Source: Prorocentrum cordatum (taxonomy: Eukaryota; Sar; Dinophyceae; Prorocentrales; Prorocentraceae). From it: a stretch of DNA of 64,000 nucleotides. Made by a program: the position numbers and the translations under genes. Positions 1 through 11,205 of this stretch are shown here, in pieces (position 1 is the first letter of the stretch; every line of letters begins with the position of its first letter). The notes under the pieces were generated by a model. The model ran no database searches, was not told where the DNA came from, and saw only the letters and a list, made by a program, of their open reading frames with translations. The stretch is taken from assembly GCA_963575745.1 (NCBI GenBank), contig CAUYUJ010002747.1, positions 184,001 through 248,000 on the forward strand, given 5' to 3'.

Positions 1-146
1 CGAGGCCTCCCTCTGGTGTTCGCTTCCTCCTCTGCTGATTCGTGCTCTCAGAGGTTGAAATCATTTCGGAGGGCCCCACCGTCTACCCGATGGCGTGACC
101 TCATTGCTCGTGTGGATTCTGCAGTTTCGAAGGCTGCCGACCACCT

Positions 147-1205
147 GTGCCCCCCTCTTTTTCGGAAGTCCCAGGCTCCTGTGAGTTTCGCATGTCCATC
201 TCTCTAGGCAAGGAAGCTCCTTGTCGCACCATGCTGGCCAGGCTGCCTGTGCCTGCGCCCTCCGCGGTCTGGGGTTGTGAGGGCTCTGGCTGCCCAGGGC
301 CTGTGTCTGGGAGTCGGGATTCTTGCAGCCGTGATCTTGGGGCTCCTGGGCCGTCGGTGGACCAGGTGACTCGACATGGTCTGCAGCCGCCACCTTTTGC
401 TCGAAGCGCTCGGTTTTTGGTCTCAGGACGTGAGAGCACTGGTCTTGGTGACCTGTGCTTCCCTAGTGTAGGAGCTCGGTCTCCTCATGCCTGTGGTGAT
501 GCTGCGGCCGCCCAGATCGATTCTGTCTCTCTCAGGGTCCAGACCATCAATTGCAACTCCTGGGGCCGTATGCGTAGTATGATCGAAGGCACTGATGCGC
601 ATGTGCTGCTCTGCCAAGAGCACCGTTCGATTCGAGCTGAAGATATCGGACAGGCTAGCGCCTGGTGCCTCCGCCGCGGCTGGAAAAGTGTTTGGTCGCC
701 TGCCTCGGCCACTGAGTTGGGGGATTCCTCTGGGGGAGTCGCCATCTTCGTGCGCTCCTGGTTGGGGTGTTTGGAGGTGCCTGGAGGGCAGGTCGCCAGT
801 GGGCGTGCCCTGGTGTGCGCTTTCGAGATCCCTGGATGCCCCCCTTACCTGGCGGCCTCGGCCTATCTTCACCACTCGGAGGGCCTCTCTGGCGGGAATT
901 TGAGCTTACTCTCGTCTCTGGGGGTGGTGCTGTCCACGGCTGCGAGACCCTGGATTCGTGGCGCTGATGTCAACATGGACCCTGAAGTGATCCGAGGTTC
1001 TGACCTCGTGCAGGAGCTCCGAGGCGCGTTGGTTGCGCCTAGTGTTCCGACTCACTATTCTGCTGGGCCCCCTTTCCACTTTCGATTATATCGTGGTGTC
1101 AGGAGGCCTCAGCAAGGCCATTGAACGGACCGACACGAGGTTGGACACGGAGCTCTCGCCTCATCGCCCTGTGGACCTTTGGTTTTTCAAGCAGCTTGGA
1201 GTGTT
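147..1205 (+). pseudogene. LINE endonuclease domain (exonuclease-endonuclease-phosphatase fold), frameshifted
   Basis: This is an apurinic/apyrimidinic-type endonuclease that would nick target DNA to prime reverse transcription. Visible landmarks in order are QTINCNSW (first strand with the metal-binding Asn), LLCQEHR (catalytic Glu), SGGVAIFV, GADVNMDP (the GDxN-type motif), then DYIVVS and SPHRPV (equivalent of the SDHxPV motif with its His). The first part reads in one frame to about 1070. DYIVVS and SPHRPV are in another frame, so one indel lies near 1070-1080. The stretch 1-500 is open in two overlapping frames and has no recognisable domain. Confidence 0.85.
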
Positions 1206-1278
1206 GTAAGCTCTTTCTTTTCGACGGCCGCCCCCACTGCCGTGTGAGGCCGTCTTCGGCCCCGCCCCCTGCCCCCCC

Positions 1279-2180
1279 GTGCGGTCTGGGGTTCAGCTCC
1301 TCACTGATGATGCTTTCCACCTGGTCGACGCGGGCAGGCCTCAGGAGGCTGCTGCGTTGCTCGGCCCCCTTTACCAGCGTTGGGCGGACCTGGCTGAGCA
1401 GGAGCATGTTCCGCTTGTTGGCGTGGCGCCTGTCAAATATGGGCCCCGTGGGTTGGGCCCTCAGTTGGCGTGGAAGTCGGTCCTCGCCAAAGACAGCAAG
1501 GTGCGCTACCCGTCTCATCGGTCGATTGTTTGGCTCGGCCAGCAGCTTAAAGCTTACATTCACTCCTTCAGAGCGGGCGCTCTGATGGCTGGTACTTTGA
1601 AGGTCATGTTGTTGCGGCCTCCTCAGTCCATTGATGATGCTAAGGCAGATTATGCACCACTGTTCAGCTTGGTAAAGGAGGCTGTGACGCGCACGGTTGA
1701 CCCCTGCTCCTTTGCTGACGTGTACACGCAGGTGCACGAGGCCGTTCAGTCCGCCGACTCGAAGTTCCGTGCCAAGGCCCGCTCTGATTGGAAGGCCCGG
1801 TTGAATGTCGGAGTGCAGCCAGGAGCGAAACGGGTCCATACCCTCCTCAGGGACCCCGCCCCGTGGGCGGCTAGCTCGACTCTTTCGGTTGTTGGCAACG
1901 TGGTTTCTGACCCCCTCTCTTTACTCAAAGCTGAAGGGGGCTGTTTTGCTTCGTTGTGGGGCCCTGGGATCGGTGTTGAGTCGGCCTTCGAGAGGCTGGA
2001 GAGCTTCCCCAGGTTGGGAGCCCAAGAAACCAGAGACATTTCGAAGTCTTATAAGACTGCTTCTGCTATTTCGGTGGACGGGTTCCATTGCAGGCACTTC
2101 TCGCTCCTCTCTGATCCTTGCCTGGTCTGCCTGGGAGCTCTTTTCAGCCTCATAGAGGCTTGGGTGTCTTGGGTGTCTTG
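1279..2180 (+). pseudogene. LINE linker between endonuclease and reverse transcriptase
   Basis: About 300 codons are open in one frame and join the endonuclease to the RT fingers. The charged, helix-like sequence (for example ESAFERLESFPRLG and RFLSLLIEA-like residues near its end) matches the usual spacer in this LINE type by position only. There is no catalytic motif. The reading frame runs straight into the C tract and CA tract, which replace or interrupt the sequence before the RT. Confidence 0.6.
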
Positions 2181-2347
<167 letters not shown>

Positions 2348-2356
2348 CGGGTTTCT

Positions 2357-3725
2357 GTGGCTCTCTTGGCGCTGTTGCCGAAGCCGACTGGGGGCTACAG
2401 ACCCATAGGGTTGTTCTGCTCCTGGTACAGGGTGTGGGGGCGCTGCAGGCGACCCTTGGCCCTAGCCTGGGAGTTGGCACACCCCCGTGAGTACTGGGCT
2501 GCTGGCCAGCATCGGGGAGCAGCGGATGTCGTTTGGCGCCAGGCTGCGGCGGCCGAGGCGGGTGTCGCCCAGGGCCAAGCCAGTTGCAGCATTTTCTTCG
2601 ATCTGTCTAAATTCTACGAGAACATTAACCTTGAGCGTTTAAGAGATCGTTGCCGCAGGCTCGGTTTCCCGATGGTGATCGCCAGGCTTTGCGTTTTTGC
2701 CTACAAAGTTGGCCGTTTCCTCAGCCTGGGAGGTTGGCTCGAGGGCCAGTATTTCTGTGTCAACGGCATCATTGCTGGCTGTTCCATGGCCACCACCCTC
2801 ATCCGTGTCTATTGTATGGAAGGGTGCGACAGCATCCCCCTTTCGCCTCCTGCTTCTTTGGACGTCTACATTGATGATCAAGGTTTGTCTTCGACTGGCC
2901 CCCCGAAAGTCGTCATTGACTCGATCGTTCGAGGGGCTCATGCGCTCGACTTGGTCGTCCAGGAAGTTGTCGGGTGCTCCTTCGCCCATGAAAAAAACGG
3001 CCATTGTTTCCAGCTCCAAGTGTGTGGGGTCGCTTGTGCTTTCTCGTCTCAGCCATCTCTGCCAGCGCTGCACAGGTTCAGCTGTCAACCTTGGAGTTGA
3101 CTACTCGGCAGGCCGTGCTGTTAGAGTTGCTGGACGTTCGGCCAAGATGAAGGCCAGGCTAGCCAAGGCTGGCAGAGCGGCGCGGCGCCTAGTGCGGCAG
3201 GCTAAGGTGCTTACACGGCCTACTGCCTTAAAGGTCTTCTCTGCTGGGCCCCTGGTGGGGGCCTCGTACGGCTCCGAAGTCACGGGCATCAGTGATCACG
3301 GCCTTAGCTTGCTGCGCCGACGCCTATTTAGTGTTGTGCGCCCTTTCAGTCGGCCGAGGTCTCTCACGGTGCTCGCCCTGATGGGCAATGACCCGACTTG
3401 GCGCGCAGCCGCAGCTCCCATTCTCCGATGGAGCAAAGAGGTCTGGCTCAGGCAGACAGGTGCTTTCACCTGTGCGATCCCCCTGCCCACCCTGAGGATT
3501 GCCTGGGCTGCTTTTTTTCCGACCCCTGTTGTAGTTGGAGAAAGGTTGCTGGGCCGATTACGGCCACGAGGGTGTCCCCTGTGAGATTAGGGTGGAGCAT
3601 GCCCAACTTCATGACCCTGGTCGACGATTTTGGGAAACCCATCCCCCTTGGGATTTTCTCGCCTGCTCTTGTTGGGTCCCTGGTCCGAGCGGGATACCTG
3701 AGGATGTTGGAAAGAGATGCGGCTG
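2357..3725 (+). pseudogene. LINE reverse transcriptase domain, frameshifted
   Basis: RT motifs in order: [14 protein letters not shown] (motifs 1-2), IFFDLSKFYENI (motif 3, first catalytic Asp), GIIAGCSMATT (motif 4), DVYIDDQGL (motif 5, YIDD catalytic box), and NLGVDY (motif 7, LGxD). Motifs 1-5 read in one frame from 2357. The frame changes at the A run near 2988-2995, so motif 7 and the thumb (3100-3530) are in a second frame. A third frame carries GPITATRV and LVDDFGKPI (about 3545-3725). The catalytic residues remain, but the chain is broken at least twice, so this is a fossil unless the A run is a sequencing error. Confidence 0.9.
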
Positions 3726-4189
3726 CCTGTCGGGGTATCTCTTATCGTTTGTGTTCAAGGAATCCATCGCTCCTCGTAGCAAGCGTTATACGGCTCTTCA
3801 GAAGGCCAGGATTAGAGCCTTCTCCACGGAGGCCATCATGACGCAGGCTCGCGCCAGGGCCTTCGGGTACGATGTCGATCCGTGTTGTGTTCTTTGTGGA
3901 GCTAAAGACACCATCTTCCATCGGCTGTGGGAATGTCCTTTCCCTGATGCTGTCACCGCTCGGCTTGAGGCTACTGACAGTGAGGTGATTGAGGCCGCCC
4001 TGTCTGCTAAGGCGTCTGGAGATGACGACGGGCTTTTTGTCTTTATATCTGGCGCCTGTCGGCACCCCGCCGACTCCTTCCCTCGGACGGCTGATGAGCA
4101 AGATGATGGTCCGACCTTGATCTGGCATAAGATGCCTGAGACGGACCCTGGCGGAGCCCCTATCAGCAATCGGGTCTGGGGGTCCCTTT
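3726..4189 (+). pseudogene. LINE zf-RVT zinc finger segment
   Basis: The segment reads in the frame that opens at 3535. It contains CCVLCGAKDTIFHRLWECP, a Cys-x2-Cys-x7-His-x4-Cys finger that follows the thumb in plant and dinoflagellate LINEs and is thought to bind nucleic acid. Flanking residues KARIRAFSTEA and FGYDVD are typical of the region. The frame ends before the RNase H domain. Confidence 0.85.
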
Positions 4190-5324
4190 TTGTGGGCGGC
4201 TCATGCTCCCGTCATGCTGTCAAGGAGCTGTTCGGGCGATCTTGTGGCCGAGCTGAGGGCCCCTGTTTGGGGCCCCTACCCTCAGACTCTTCAGAGTGTT
4301 GAATTCAGTGCGTTCACCTGGGCCAATGTTCTTGCGACCCATCCTTCTGAATGCCATGTGTATTCTGATTGCAGTAATGTGGTCCAGGCTGCTGCGCTTG
4401 ACCAGCAGCTTCAGCTCTCTCCTAAGCGTATGTATTCAGAGGCTTTTCTTCAGGTGCATGGTCAGGTCTCGGGGTTGGCGGCCTGTGCCAAGGTGGCTGC
4501 ACACCTTGACCTGGATGCGCCTGGGATTTCAGCTGAGGGGCGGTGGCGCCGTCTTGGCAACCACCACGCTGATGCGGGTGCCAAGCATGCGGTCCGCCTT
4601 CACCCCACGGATGATGCTCTTTTGCTGGAGGCCGATCGTCTCGTGTCTTTGGCGAGGGCCACCATAAAAGTTGCTGTGCATGTGCTCCCTCTGTGGCCTC
4701 CTGTGGATCTGGACGGGGTCGGCAGAATCCCAGAGGTTACGAGTCCGAAGAAGGAGGTGCCAGGGCACGGCTGGAGGTCGTGGGGCGGAATCTGGAGGTG
4801 CGCTCACTGTTTGAGGGGGAACCGTGCCTTTTCGAAGCCAGCTCCAGGTTCCTGCTCTCGGTCCTCTTTAGTCCACGCAGACTTTCAGGACGCCTTAGGC
4901 CATCGGACTGTGGCTTTCCCGTGTTCTGACAACTCCGTGCTCTTTATCTGTTTTAAATGTAACTGCATCACTTGCGGAGGCCATATTCGTGGACTCAGTA
5001 AACAGTGTGTTTCGGTTCCGTCGCGTGCGTGCAAGCAGGGTTGGGAATATTTGTGCAAAGGCCTCCACCCCAGGTACCAGCTGAGAATTTCCTGGCGTCA
5101 TGGTGGACACTGAAGGCCTGATCCAGTGTTTCAACTCTGCTGCTGCCCTCGCTGCGCTCGCCGGCGGTGCGTCGGATGTGCCTGTGCAGGCACCCATCTC
5201 GAGCGGTCGAGTTGAGTCGGAGCCCCCTCAGCAGGAGATGAGGCAGGGACCCCAACACATGCGACAGGACTCACCTTTTTTCCTGGCGAGGCGCCGCCAG
5301 GATGAGTCGGACAGTTCGGATTGA
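4190..5324 (+). pseudogene. LINE RNase H domain and cysteine-rich C-terminus
   Basis: The RNase H signature is visible as VEFSAF (Glu), CHVYSDCSNVV (Asp) and NHHADAGAKHA (last Asp, near 4560-4590). This enzyme would degrade the RNA strand of the RNA-DNA hybrid. Further on, WRCAHCLRG and FICFKCNCITCGGHIRGL carry paired cysteines, a zinc-ribbon-like tail common at the end of dinoflagellate LINEs. The last part (5100-5324) reads in another frame and ends at TGA 5322-5324 after an acidic, serine-rich tail. The start of the RNase H fold near 4170 is poorly preserved. Confidence 0.8.
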
Positions 5325-5370
5325 AGTTTCGGTGGTGCAGGGCCGCCTCTCCATATTCGTTTTGCTTGCA

Positions 5371-5700
5371 CGGCCCGATGCGGCTGACCCTTTTGGCAGG
5401 CATCCGTGCTATACCCCACATCTGGGGCGAGTTTGTTAGTGTCCTGGCGCTGTTTGTACCAGGGGTTGCTGGCCTCGCCGTCCTTGTGTGGGTGGTCGAG
5501 TTTTCCTGTGGCATGGGTGCGCCGTCTTTTTTTTTTTCTGACAAGCGCGGCCCGATGCGTCTGACCCTTTTGGCAGGCATCCGTGCTATACCCCACATCT
5601 GGAGCGAGTCCGATGGTCTTGGCGCTGGCTGCACCAGGGGCTGCGGGCTCGTCGTCCTTGCGTGGGTGGTCGATGTTTCTTTCTTTGGATTTGTTGTGTA
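5371..5700 (+). repeat. 177-bp tandem duplication in LINE 3' tail
   Basis: CGGCCCGATGCG occurs at 5371 and, with one base changed, at 5548. About 130 bases after each copy agree closely, including the shared words CAGGCATCCGTGCTATACCC and GTGGGTGGTCGA. A weaker third start is seen near 5739 (ACCCCACTTCTGGGG). The repeat lies downstream of the LINE stop and fits a variable 3' UTR repeat. Confidence 0.85.
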
Positions 5701-6225
5701 CTGTATCGTTGTGCGTGCGTCCGTCTTGCACGCGTGTCAGGCACCCCACTTCTGGGGGAAGGTACGAGCACATCTGGGGTGCACTTTCCCCTGTTCCGAG
5801 CACGGGGGTGACTCCATCCCGACTGTGGCTCGGCTGGTGTTGCCGTGGCCTTGAGCATGGGCTCTTGGCCCCAACATTTTTTTTTATAGCGTTGGGCGTG
5901 CGTCCTCGTGCGTTTGTGCGTTCGCTCGTCCTTCTTGCGCTGTCGTCCGCCACGGGGGGCAATCGAGGCTCTCGTGGCAGGGCGCTGTCTCAGCCGTTGT
6001 CCCTCTTGCACAGCTGAGGGCAGTCGGTTCGAGATAGCCTTCCCATGTGCAGTCTCCCTGCATTTGGGTTGTTTTGCGCTCTCAGCTCGGCGTCCGTCTG
6101 TGGCCCTGTGTGCCTGCCCCTCTCCTAGTGATGCTGCGGCAGGTGCACATTTTTGGGGCTCCAGGACGCAGAGACCCTTTTGGTCTTTCGAGCTTTCTCA
6201 CTTGCGCTGATGACTCAGGCTTTTG

Positions 6226-7510
6226 GTCTGGGTCTGGGAGCCAGTATCCCCCTCCGCTGCTGGCCCGTTTCCTTGGTCAGTCCAAGGTTTTTGGAGGCGT
6301 TGGCGTTGATGTCAAAAAAAAAGTCCCTTCGGAAGTGCTTTCAGGTGATTGATGTGGTCGGTGACCACCGTCAAGTCCTGATCCCGTGCCACGCGACGCA
6401 CCACCTCCACAATGGCAACCAACTCAGCGCGCGGAACTGTCTGACGTTGACTGTCCAGCATTCCGTGCGCCCCACAATCCCAATCGAGATCAGCAACAAT
6501 GCACAAGCGCGCGAAGCCAAAAGTCACCCAGCGCAGGATGGGGTCGGTGGCATGGGGCCCTCCAGCGCCACTGGCGCCGTAAATTCCTCCCGGAAGAAGG
6601 CCATCACAGCATCGGAAAAACTCCAACGCCCGATCCTCCGGAACTCCGGGAAGACGTAACCAATGCTTGTGAATGAGACCACGACACCAAAACATAGGGT
6701 GTTGACCAATGCTGTCAAGGGCCTGCTGGCAAAGCTCATTGCTTTTGGAAATGTGCTCACAAGAAGAAGTGGCGTGGCATGAGCAACTCCAAAAGGCATG
6801 ACAGGACGAGTCAACAGATGAAAGGTACTACTGGCACCAAGGATCAGGAGCAATCTTAACAGAGTGCTTGCGCTCCTCTGGCCAATAACCGCCGCATGCG
6901 ACTAGCCGAATCATGCTGGACAGCGCCAAATCACCGTCTTTTGCTACGCACCGAATGAGTCTCGCCACGTGCGTCTATGCGACGCCATTCTCAGCGCCGC
7001 CTCCGTCATGACAGCCCGAGGCAGCGCGCCAATGTTTAGCGTCAAGCCAGGCATCGAATGCCTCGAGGAGCGCGGTCACGGGGTCCTCGCCCGAGCCCAC
7101 CATCCGCCAGATTTCCCTGGTGGGCTCATGTTTCTCTGACGGCGAGGGGCACTCCCAGCCGAGAGATATCAGCGTGGCCTGGAAAGCTCCCATCGGTCCT
7201 CGAACGAACCCCCATCCACGTCGCACGAGCTCAAGAGACTTATCCCAAGATGTACGGATGCGGTCAAAAAGAAGACCCCCCCAGCCGTTCTACTGTACCA
7301 CGTGCTGACGACCCTCCGCACATGAACCTGGGCAGGGTCGCACCCAGGGCCGTAAGTGAGACGGAGGGCTGTGGTGCAACAAGTACCTTTCTGGGGCGAA
7401 CGGCTGGACGCATGAGCCATAGCCCGCAATCGCTTGATAATGTACGGCGCTAGACCGTGCACCTCGGACGCCCAACAACACTTCAGATAAGCATTCGTGC
7501 GGAATAGCTT
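6226..7510 (-). pseudogene. connection and RNase H domain of second LINE
   Basis: The part around 7226-6975 contains RRGWGFVRGPMGAFQATL and LGWECPSPS, typical of the post-RT connection. The RNase H fold follows at about 6600-6226: VTFGFARL, QTVPRAELVAIVEVVRR (catalytic Glu) and LTVVTDHINHLKALPKG (catalytic Asp). A T run at 6315-6324 (minus strand) breaks the frame; past it the other frame reads DINANASKNLGL, which fits the RNase H continuation. Confidence 0.75.
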
Positions 7511-8505
7511 TCACGCATCCCGGTCAGAAGATGAAAGGTGGTTGATTTTAGCCGACGCCGTGCTACCAGCGTTCATGCGAGCGCGCCGGACAACAACCGT
7601 CCGTCTAGCGCCGAAGTTGGTGTCATGGCCCAGGTCACCGGCATTTGCAAGGCCCTCGATCTCACCGAATCCTTCCTCTCGCACCAACGAGACGAGCTCG
7701 CGACGAAGGCTCACGGACGAGGCCAACACTCCGCATTTATCGAGGGAGAGTTGGACCTTTCGCCGGCGCAGACCAGTCAGAAGAGTCCTCAGCAAAACAG
7801 GAAAGGTGGTAACAAGAGAAGCATGCGTGCCGTACAAGCGACAGGATATGTCATCAACCCATTCCCGCTATGACTGTCCAGGCACCGATTTGGAGGCAGC
7901 TTCGAGAGGAGCATGCAAGAAAGCCCTGGCCAAGGAAACGGCTTGGCCACAGCCTGGAAGGATGCCGCCGCTTGGCAGGACCCCCTTGTGCATGCAACCT
8001 GACAGCGTCAAGATCCTCACCCCAAAATGAGAATCAAGGGCGAGAGCCAGAAGCCTGAGCGGGTAGTTAAGCTCAGTTACCGCGTCCACAAGATCGGCCA
8101 AGTTCACTGAATCCTGAACCTACGAAGATCCAACAACAGGCCAGCGACCTGGAAACCCTGATGCAAAGCTAGTTCGGACTCTAATTCGTCCATCCAGCCG
8201 GCGGCTTCGGCTGACCCTCCAACTGTTTTGTCCCATGGACCGTGAGATGTACGGTCCCAGGCTTGCACATAAGGCCTTCGGATCCGCAACAAAGCATCAG
8301 AGCAAAAGCCCATGAGAGCAATGGGGCGCCGCCCCCCACCTGGTTTATCAAGGAGTACAACGATACTGAAAAGCTGCTGCATGGGAAGAGCGGCTTCTTC
8401 CTCGATGGTCGCGAGCAGTTGAACGAATCCCTTCTTGGCATCAACGCTGGCCTCCTTGAGCAGCCGAGGAGGGAGGAAGTCAATGCCGAGGAGGCAGAAA
8501 GTCAT
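7511..8505 (-). pseudogene. reverse transcriptase of second LINE
   Basis: Reading downward: LLDKPGGGRRPIALMGF (fingers, motifs 1-2), GLLLDLRRF (motif 3 region), SGGILPGCGQAVSLARAFL (motif 4), WVDDISCRLYG (motif 5, WVDD in place of YVDD), then KVQLSLDKCGVLASS and LGHDTNFG (motif 7). The segments lie in different frames (8505-8104, 8107-7868, then about 7860-7511), so at least two frameshifts separate them. The motif 4 and motif 5 words differ clearly from those of the first LINE, so this is a different lineage and not a copy of it. Confidence 0.8.
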
Positions 8506-8566
8506 GCAACACAGTCAAGCTTAGAATCCTAAGGTGCACGAGGAGGCTGTGAGAGAGAAAGATGAA

Positions 8567-8600
8567 GAGGAGGAGGAGGAGGAGGAGGAGGAGGAGACAT
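8567..8600 (+). repeat. (GGA)n microsatellite
   Basis: About ten GGA/GAG triplets lie between the second LINE and the HMG gene. Confidence 0.95.
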
Positions 8601-8850
8601 AACATACTTAGAGCCGGAGGAGGAGATAGATGGGGCGGGAGAGTGTCAGGTTTGGAAGATGTGGTTAGAGGAGGGGGGAAACGACGCATGGCTATGTGTG
8701 GGAGTGAGACTTGCCCAGGCCCCCAACGTCTTGAGACGATGCAGGCGCATTTTTGTTCCGAAGTTCCTGCCCCCAGGGCCATCCAAAAGGGATCGGCACA
8801 AAACAACGACCCCCAGTCAGCCCTTGGTCTTCTTCCAGCCAGCCAAGCAG

Positions 8851-9747
8851 GAGTGCTTACGATCAGTACGTGTCTTCAGGGAAGAAGGACGCGTTCAAGC
8901 GAGATCCAGACAAGCCCAAGAGACCACTCACAGGTTTCCTGCGGTTTGTAGCTGAGAAGAGGGAGCAAAACAAAGACGTGAAGGCGACGGTCCTAACGAA
9001 GGAGGCGAGTGACTCGTGGAAGGGTATGTCGGAGGCGCAGCGGAAGCCATACAACGAGGCGTACGAGCTGGACAAGGCACGATACGCAGAGAAAATGAAG
9101 GCATACGCTGCATCTGGAAAAGAGGAGGAGTCCCATGACAAATGCGCACCGATACCGAGACCCTTCCCTTGTTCTGGCCTTGGGGTTCTTGGAGAGGTCC
9201 TGCGAATAGCGGTGTCATTGCGTGTGTTGCCCCCCTCCAGTCGAGTAGATGATCGATGACAAAATTGATTTGCACCAGAATTGATTGTCTCGTCGAAATC
9301 CAGAACAATACGCAGAAGGTTCCGTAGATCGACGGAACTGTCTACGTGTTCTCCGTGAGTTCGACGAGAAATCAATTTTGGGGTACATCCATTTTGCAGT
9401 TGATTCCCTACTAGACTCAGGAGTGGAAGGCCAAAGTCGGCATCAAGACCCTGTCGGAGAAGCTCGAGGAGAGGAAGGCCGCCAGGGAGGCCGCGGCGCT
9501 CAAGAGGAAGGCCGAGGTAGAAAAGAAGAAGGCGGCCGCCCAGAAGAAGAAGGACGCGCTAAAGGCCAAGAAGGCCGCTGCCGCGGAGAAGAAGGCCGCA
9601 CAGAAGGCGGCCGCGGCGGACAAGAAAAAGGCCAAGGCTGCCAAGCTCAAGGCTAAGGCGGCGGAGACCCAGGCCAAGAAGAAGAAGGCCCAGGCGGCCA
9701 AGGCAACGAAGGAGAATAAGGTTGCGAGCACAGCGAAGGCCAAGTGA
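8851..9747 (+). CDS. HMG-box protein with lysine/alanine-rich tail (partial 5' end, one intron)
   Basis: The first visible exon encodes one HMG box: DPDKPKRPLTGFLRF, WKGMSEAQRKPYNEAY and KMKAYAASG carry the conserved Pro, Phe, Trp, Tyr and Lys residues of an L-shaped DNA-bending domain. The second exon (9421-9747) starts WKAKVGIKTL and becomes a long Lys/Ala tail (repeats of KKAAAA), like histone-H1 tails, ending at TGA 9745-9747. At least 200 residues are predicted. Joining phase 0 at 9127 and 9421 keeps one frame. The upstream edge is inferred from AG|GAGT at 8851; an earlier exon with the Met is not identified, although the frame is open from an ATG at 8753. A nuclear chromatin role is expected from the family. 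This is the only gene here with no break. Confidence 0.8.
9128..9420 (+). other. intron of the HMG gene (GA...AG, flanked by GAGT direct repeat)
   Basis: The exon joint needed to keep the frame leaves a 293-bp intron starting GAGTCC and ending CTCAG before GAGTGG. No GT donor fits, but the GA donor and AG|G acceptor follow dinoflagellate usage. GAGT is repeated at both edges, so the exact cut can slide by up to a few bases. The intron contains the palindrome listed separately. Confidence 0.65.
9279..9377. repeat. 99-bp imperfect palindrome within the HMG intron
   Basis: The sequence from AATTGATTGTCTCGTCGAA at 9279 is mirrored by TTCGACGAGAAATCAATT ending at 9377, with further pairing inward (GTTCCGT at 9319 with ACGGAAC at 9332) around a centre at 9328. 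Both strands therefore encode similar peptides. It is a foldback element or very long RNA hairpin. Confidence 0.85.
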
Positions 9748-9749
9748 GG

Positions 9750-10765
9750 CAGCCCTCCTGCTGCTCTTCCTCCTCCCCCCCTCTTTCCCTTAGAGTCGAC
9801 TCCCTGCTGCCTCTCGTGCAGCGCGATCTGTCCAGGGTCCCGGATTTCGGGGCCGGTCCGACCGTCGCGGTGAGGACGCCCCAGGAGGCGCCACAAAAAG
9901 GAACGCGCGGAGCGCCTCGACCGTCGACCCTCCTCCAGAGGGCGTCCCTGGAGGTCCCGGGAGGCCTCCCGAGGTCAGCAAACCCATATTCCCACTGCAT
10001 TTTATTTTCAATGGGCGGCTTTTGAAAGTGTTCGGCCCTCGGGGTCAGTTTTCGGGCCCCGAGGGTGGATCCGAGACGAAAACTACCCTGGGGAAGCGGT
10101 CGGGATCTCTGGGGCTGTGGACGGACAAAACCATCGACGGATGTCATGGACGGTTACTGCAGACCCAAAAGAAGGCGAGATTCTGTCTTTACTCTCACCT
10201 TCACTTTTAGATTTCGGCACCTGGGAACCGCCTCGGACCCCAGGCTCGTCCAGCAGCGCATGATGGAAATCTGGTCCCGGGGCAAGGGGTGGCGAGCTCC
10301 AGGACCCCGTTCTGAAAGAAGCAGGGCTTCGGAGGCCCAGGGCCCAGGCCGCCCACGGGAGGCCGGAGCAGCTGGGGTCGCAGGACCGAGGCCTTTTGCT
10401 GGCCTCCAGGGCCTGTCTCCAGAGACCGCCAGGAGCCTCCGGGGAGCCTGCTGGGGCCCTCGAGGGATGGCTGGGTGGGGTCGAAGGATGTCGGGAGCGT
10501 CCACGAGCGGGGCGAGGATCAGGGGGCGGTCATGGCCGGGGCCACGACATCTCCCAGATCTCGTGGCCGCATCTTCTTCTTCCCAACGCGCTCCCTGGCA
10601 CCCCTCTCCGGCGCACTCGAGGATTGCTCCGCATCTCTTGTGCATCGTGGGTCCAGCGTGAAGTCGTGCTTGTCCCTCTACATGATGAATATTCAAAAAT
10701 AGTCTCAACATAGTTTTGGGACATTTGTCTAAATATTTGTTTGAGTATGTTTGACTGTTTGTAAT
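9750..10765. other. intergenic, no gene seen
   Basis: Moderately GC-rich sequence with short open frames on both strands and no recognisable motif. A local echo, CCCTCGGGG / CCCCGAGGG near 10037-10066, can pair. Confidence 0.5.
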
Positions 10766-10767
10766 TG

Positions 10768-10812
10768 TTCGTCCAAAATTTCCCTTTAGGAGGACCGGCC
10801 CGACTTAAGTCC
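10768..10812 (+). repeat. dispersed repeat 'TTCGTCCAAAAT', copy 1
   Basis: TTCGTCCAAAATTTCCCTTT followed by GGCCCGACTTAAGTC matches copies at 37010 and 39612, which share TTCGTC, a CCGC-TG core, GAGACRTGCCCGACC and, in the 39612 copy, TAAGTC. An AT-rich stretch with TTTTGAATATTT-like sequence precedes each. Confidence 0.7.
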
Positions 10813-10869
10813 AGCGCCATCCAGAACCCGAATCGGGTTGACCCAAAAGGGGGTCCAGCGACAAGAGGG

Positions 10870-10990
10870 TGGTGCAATAGATGTGTTGCAATCGATTTGT
10901 AGGGTTGCAATACATTTGGGGCGTGCAATACATTCGGGGTGCAAATGCATTTTTGGGGCTTTCACGTGCAATACATTACTCGCAACACAA
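10870..10990 (+). repeat. degenerate ~20-bp tandem repeat (TGCAATACATT)
   Basis: TGCAAT is repeated every 17-24 bases with ACATTYGGGG in between, about five times, then decays. Confidence 0.7.
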
Positions 10991-11149
10991 CAGAATACAA
11001 TCCTCCGTCGCAAGATACTTGCAAGACAATTACGTACCCGAAATCCATCGGGCTTTCCGGCCCCAGCTGCTCCAGCCTTTGTTTTTGTTGGCCGCCTCCG
11101 ACTCGATCTTGGAGGCCTGCGAACGACCGGAGGGAGGGCGCCAACAGGA

Positions 11150-11205
11150 AGAGGATGAGGAGGAGGAGGAGGAGCAGGAGGAGGAGGAGCAGGAGGAGGA
11201 GAACC
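11150..11205 (+). repeat. (GGA)n microsatellite
   Basis: Interrupted GGA/GCA triplets. Confidence 0.95.

Larger units (their letters stand above)
6226..8530 (-). mobile_element. second LINE, 5'-truncated, on the minus strand
   Basis: Read from 8530 down to 6226, RT fingers, palm, thumb-connection and RNase H appear in the order of a LINE, without an endonuclease. 5' truncation is the usual outcome of target-primed reverse transcription. The upstream edge is lost in a short purine tract before the HMG gene. The 3' end abuts the tail of the first LINE, so the two are tail-to-tail. Confidence 0.8.

Noticed and set aside
8863-9375. 170-codon minus-strand frame over the HMG gene
   Set aside because: It is the antisense of the HMG exon plus one arm of the intron palindrome.
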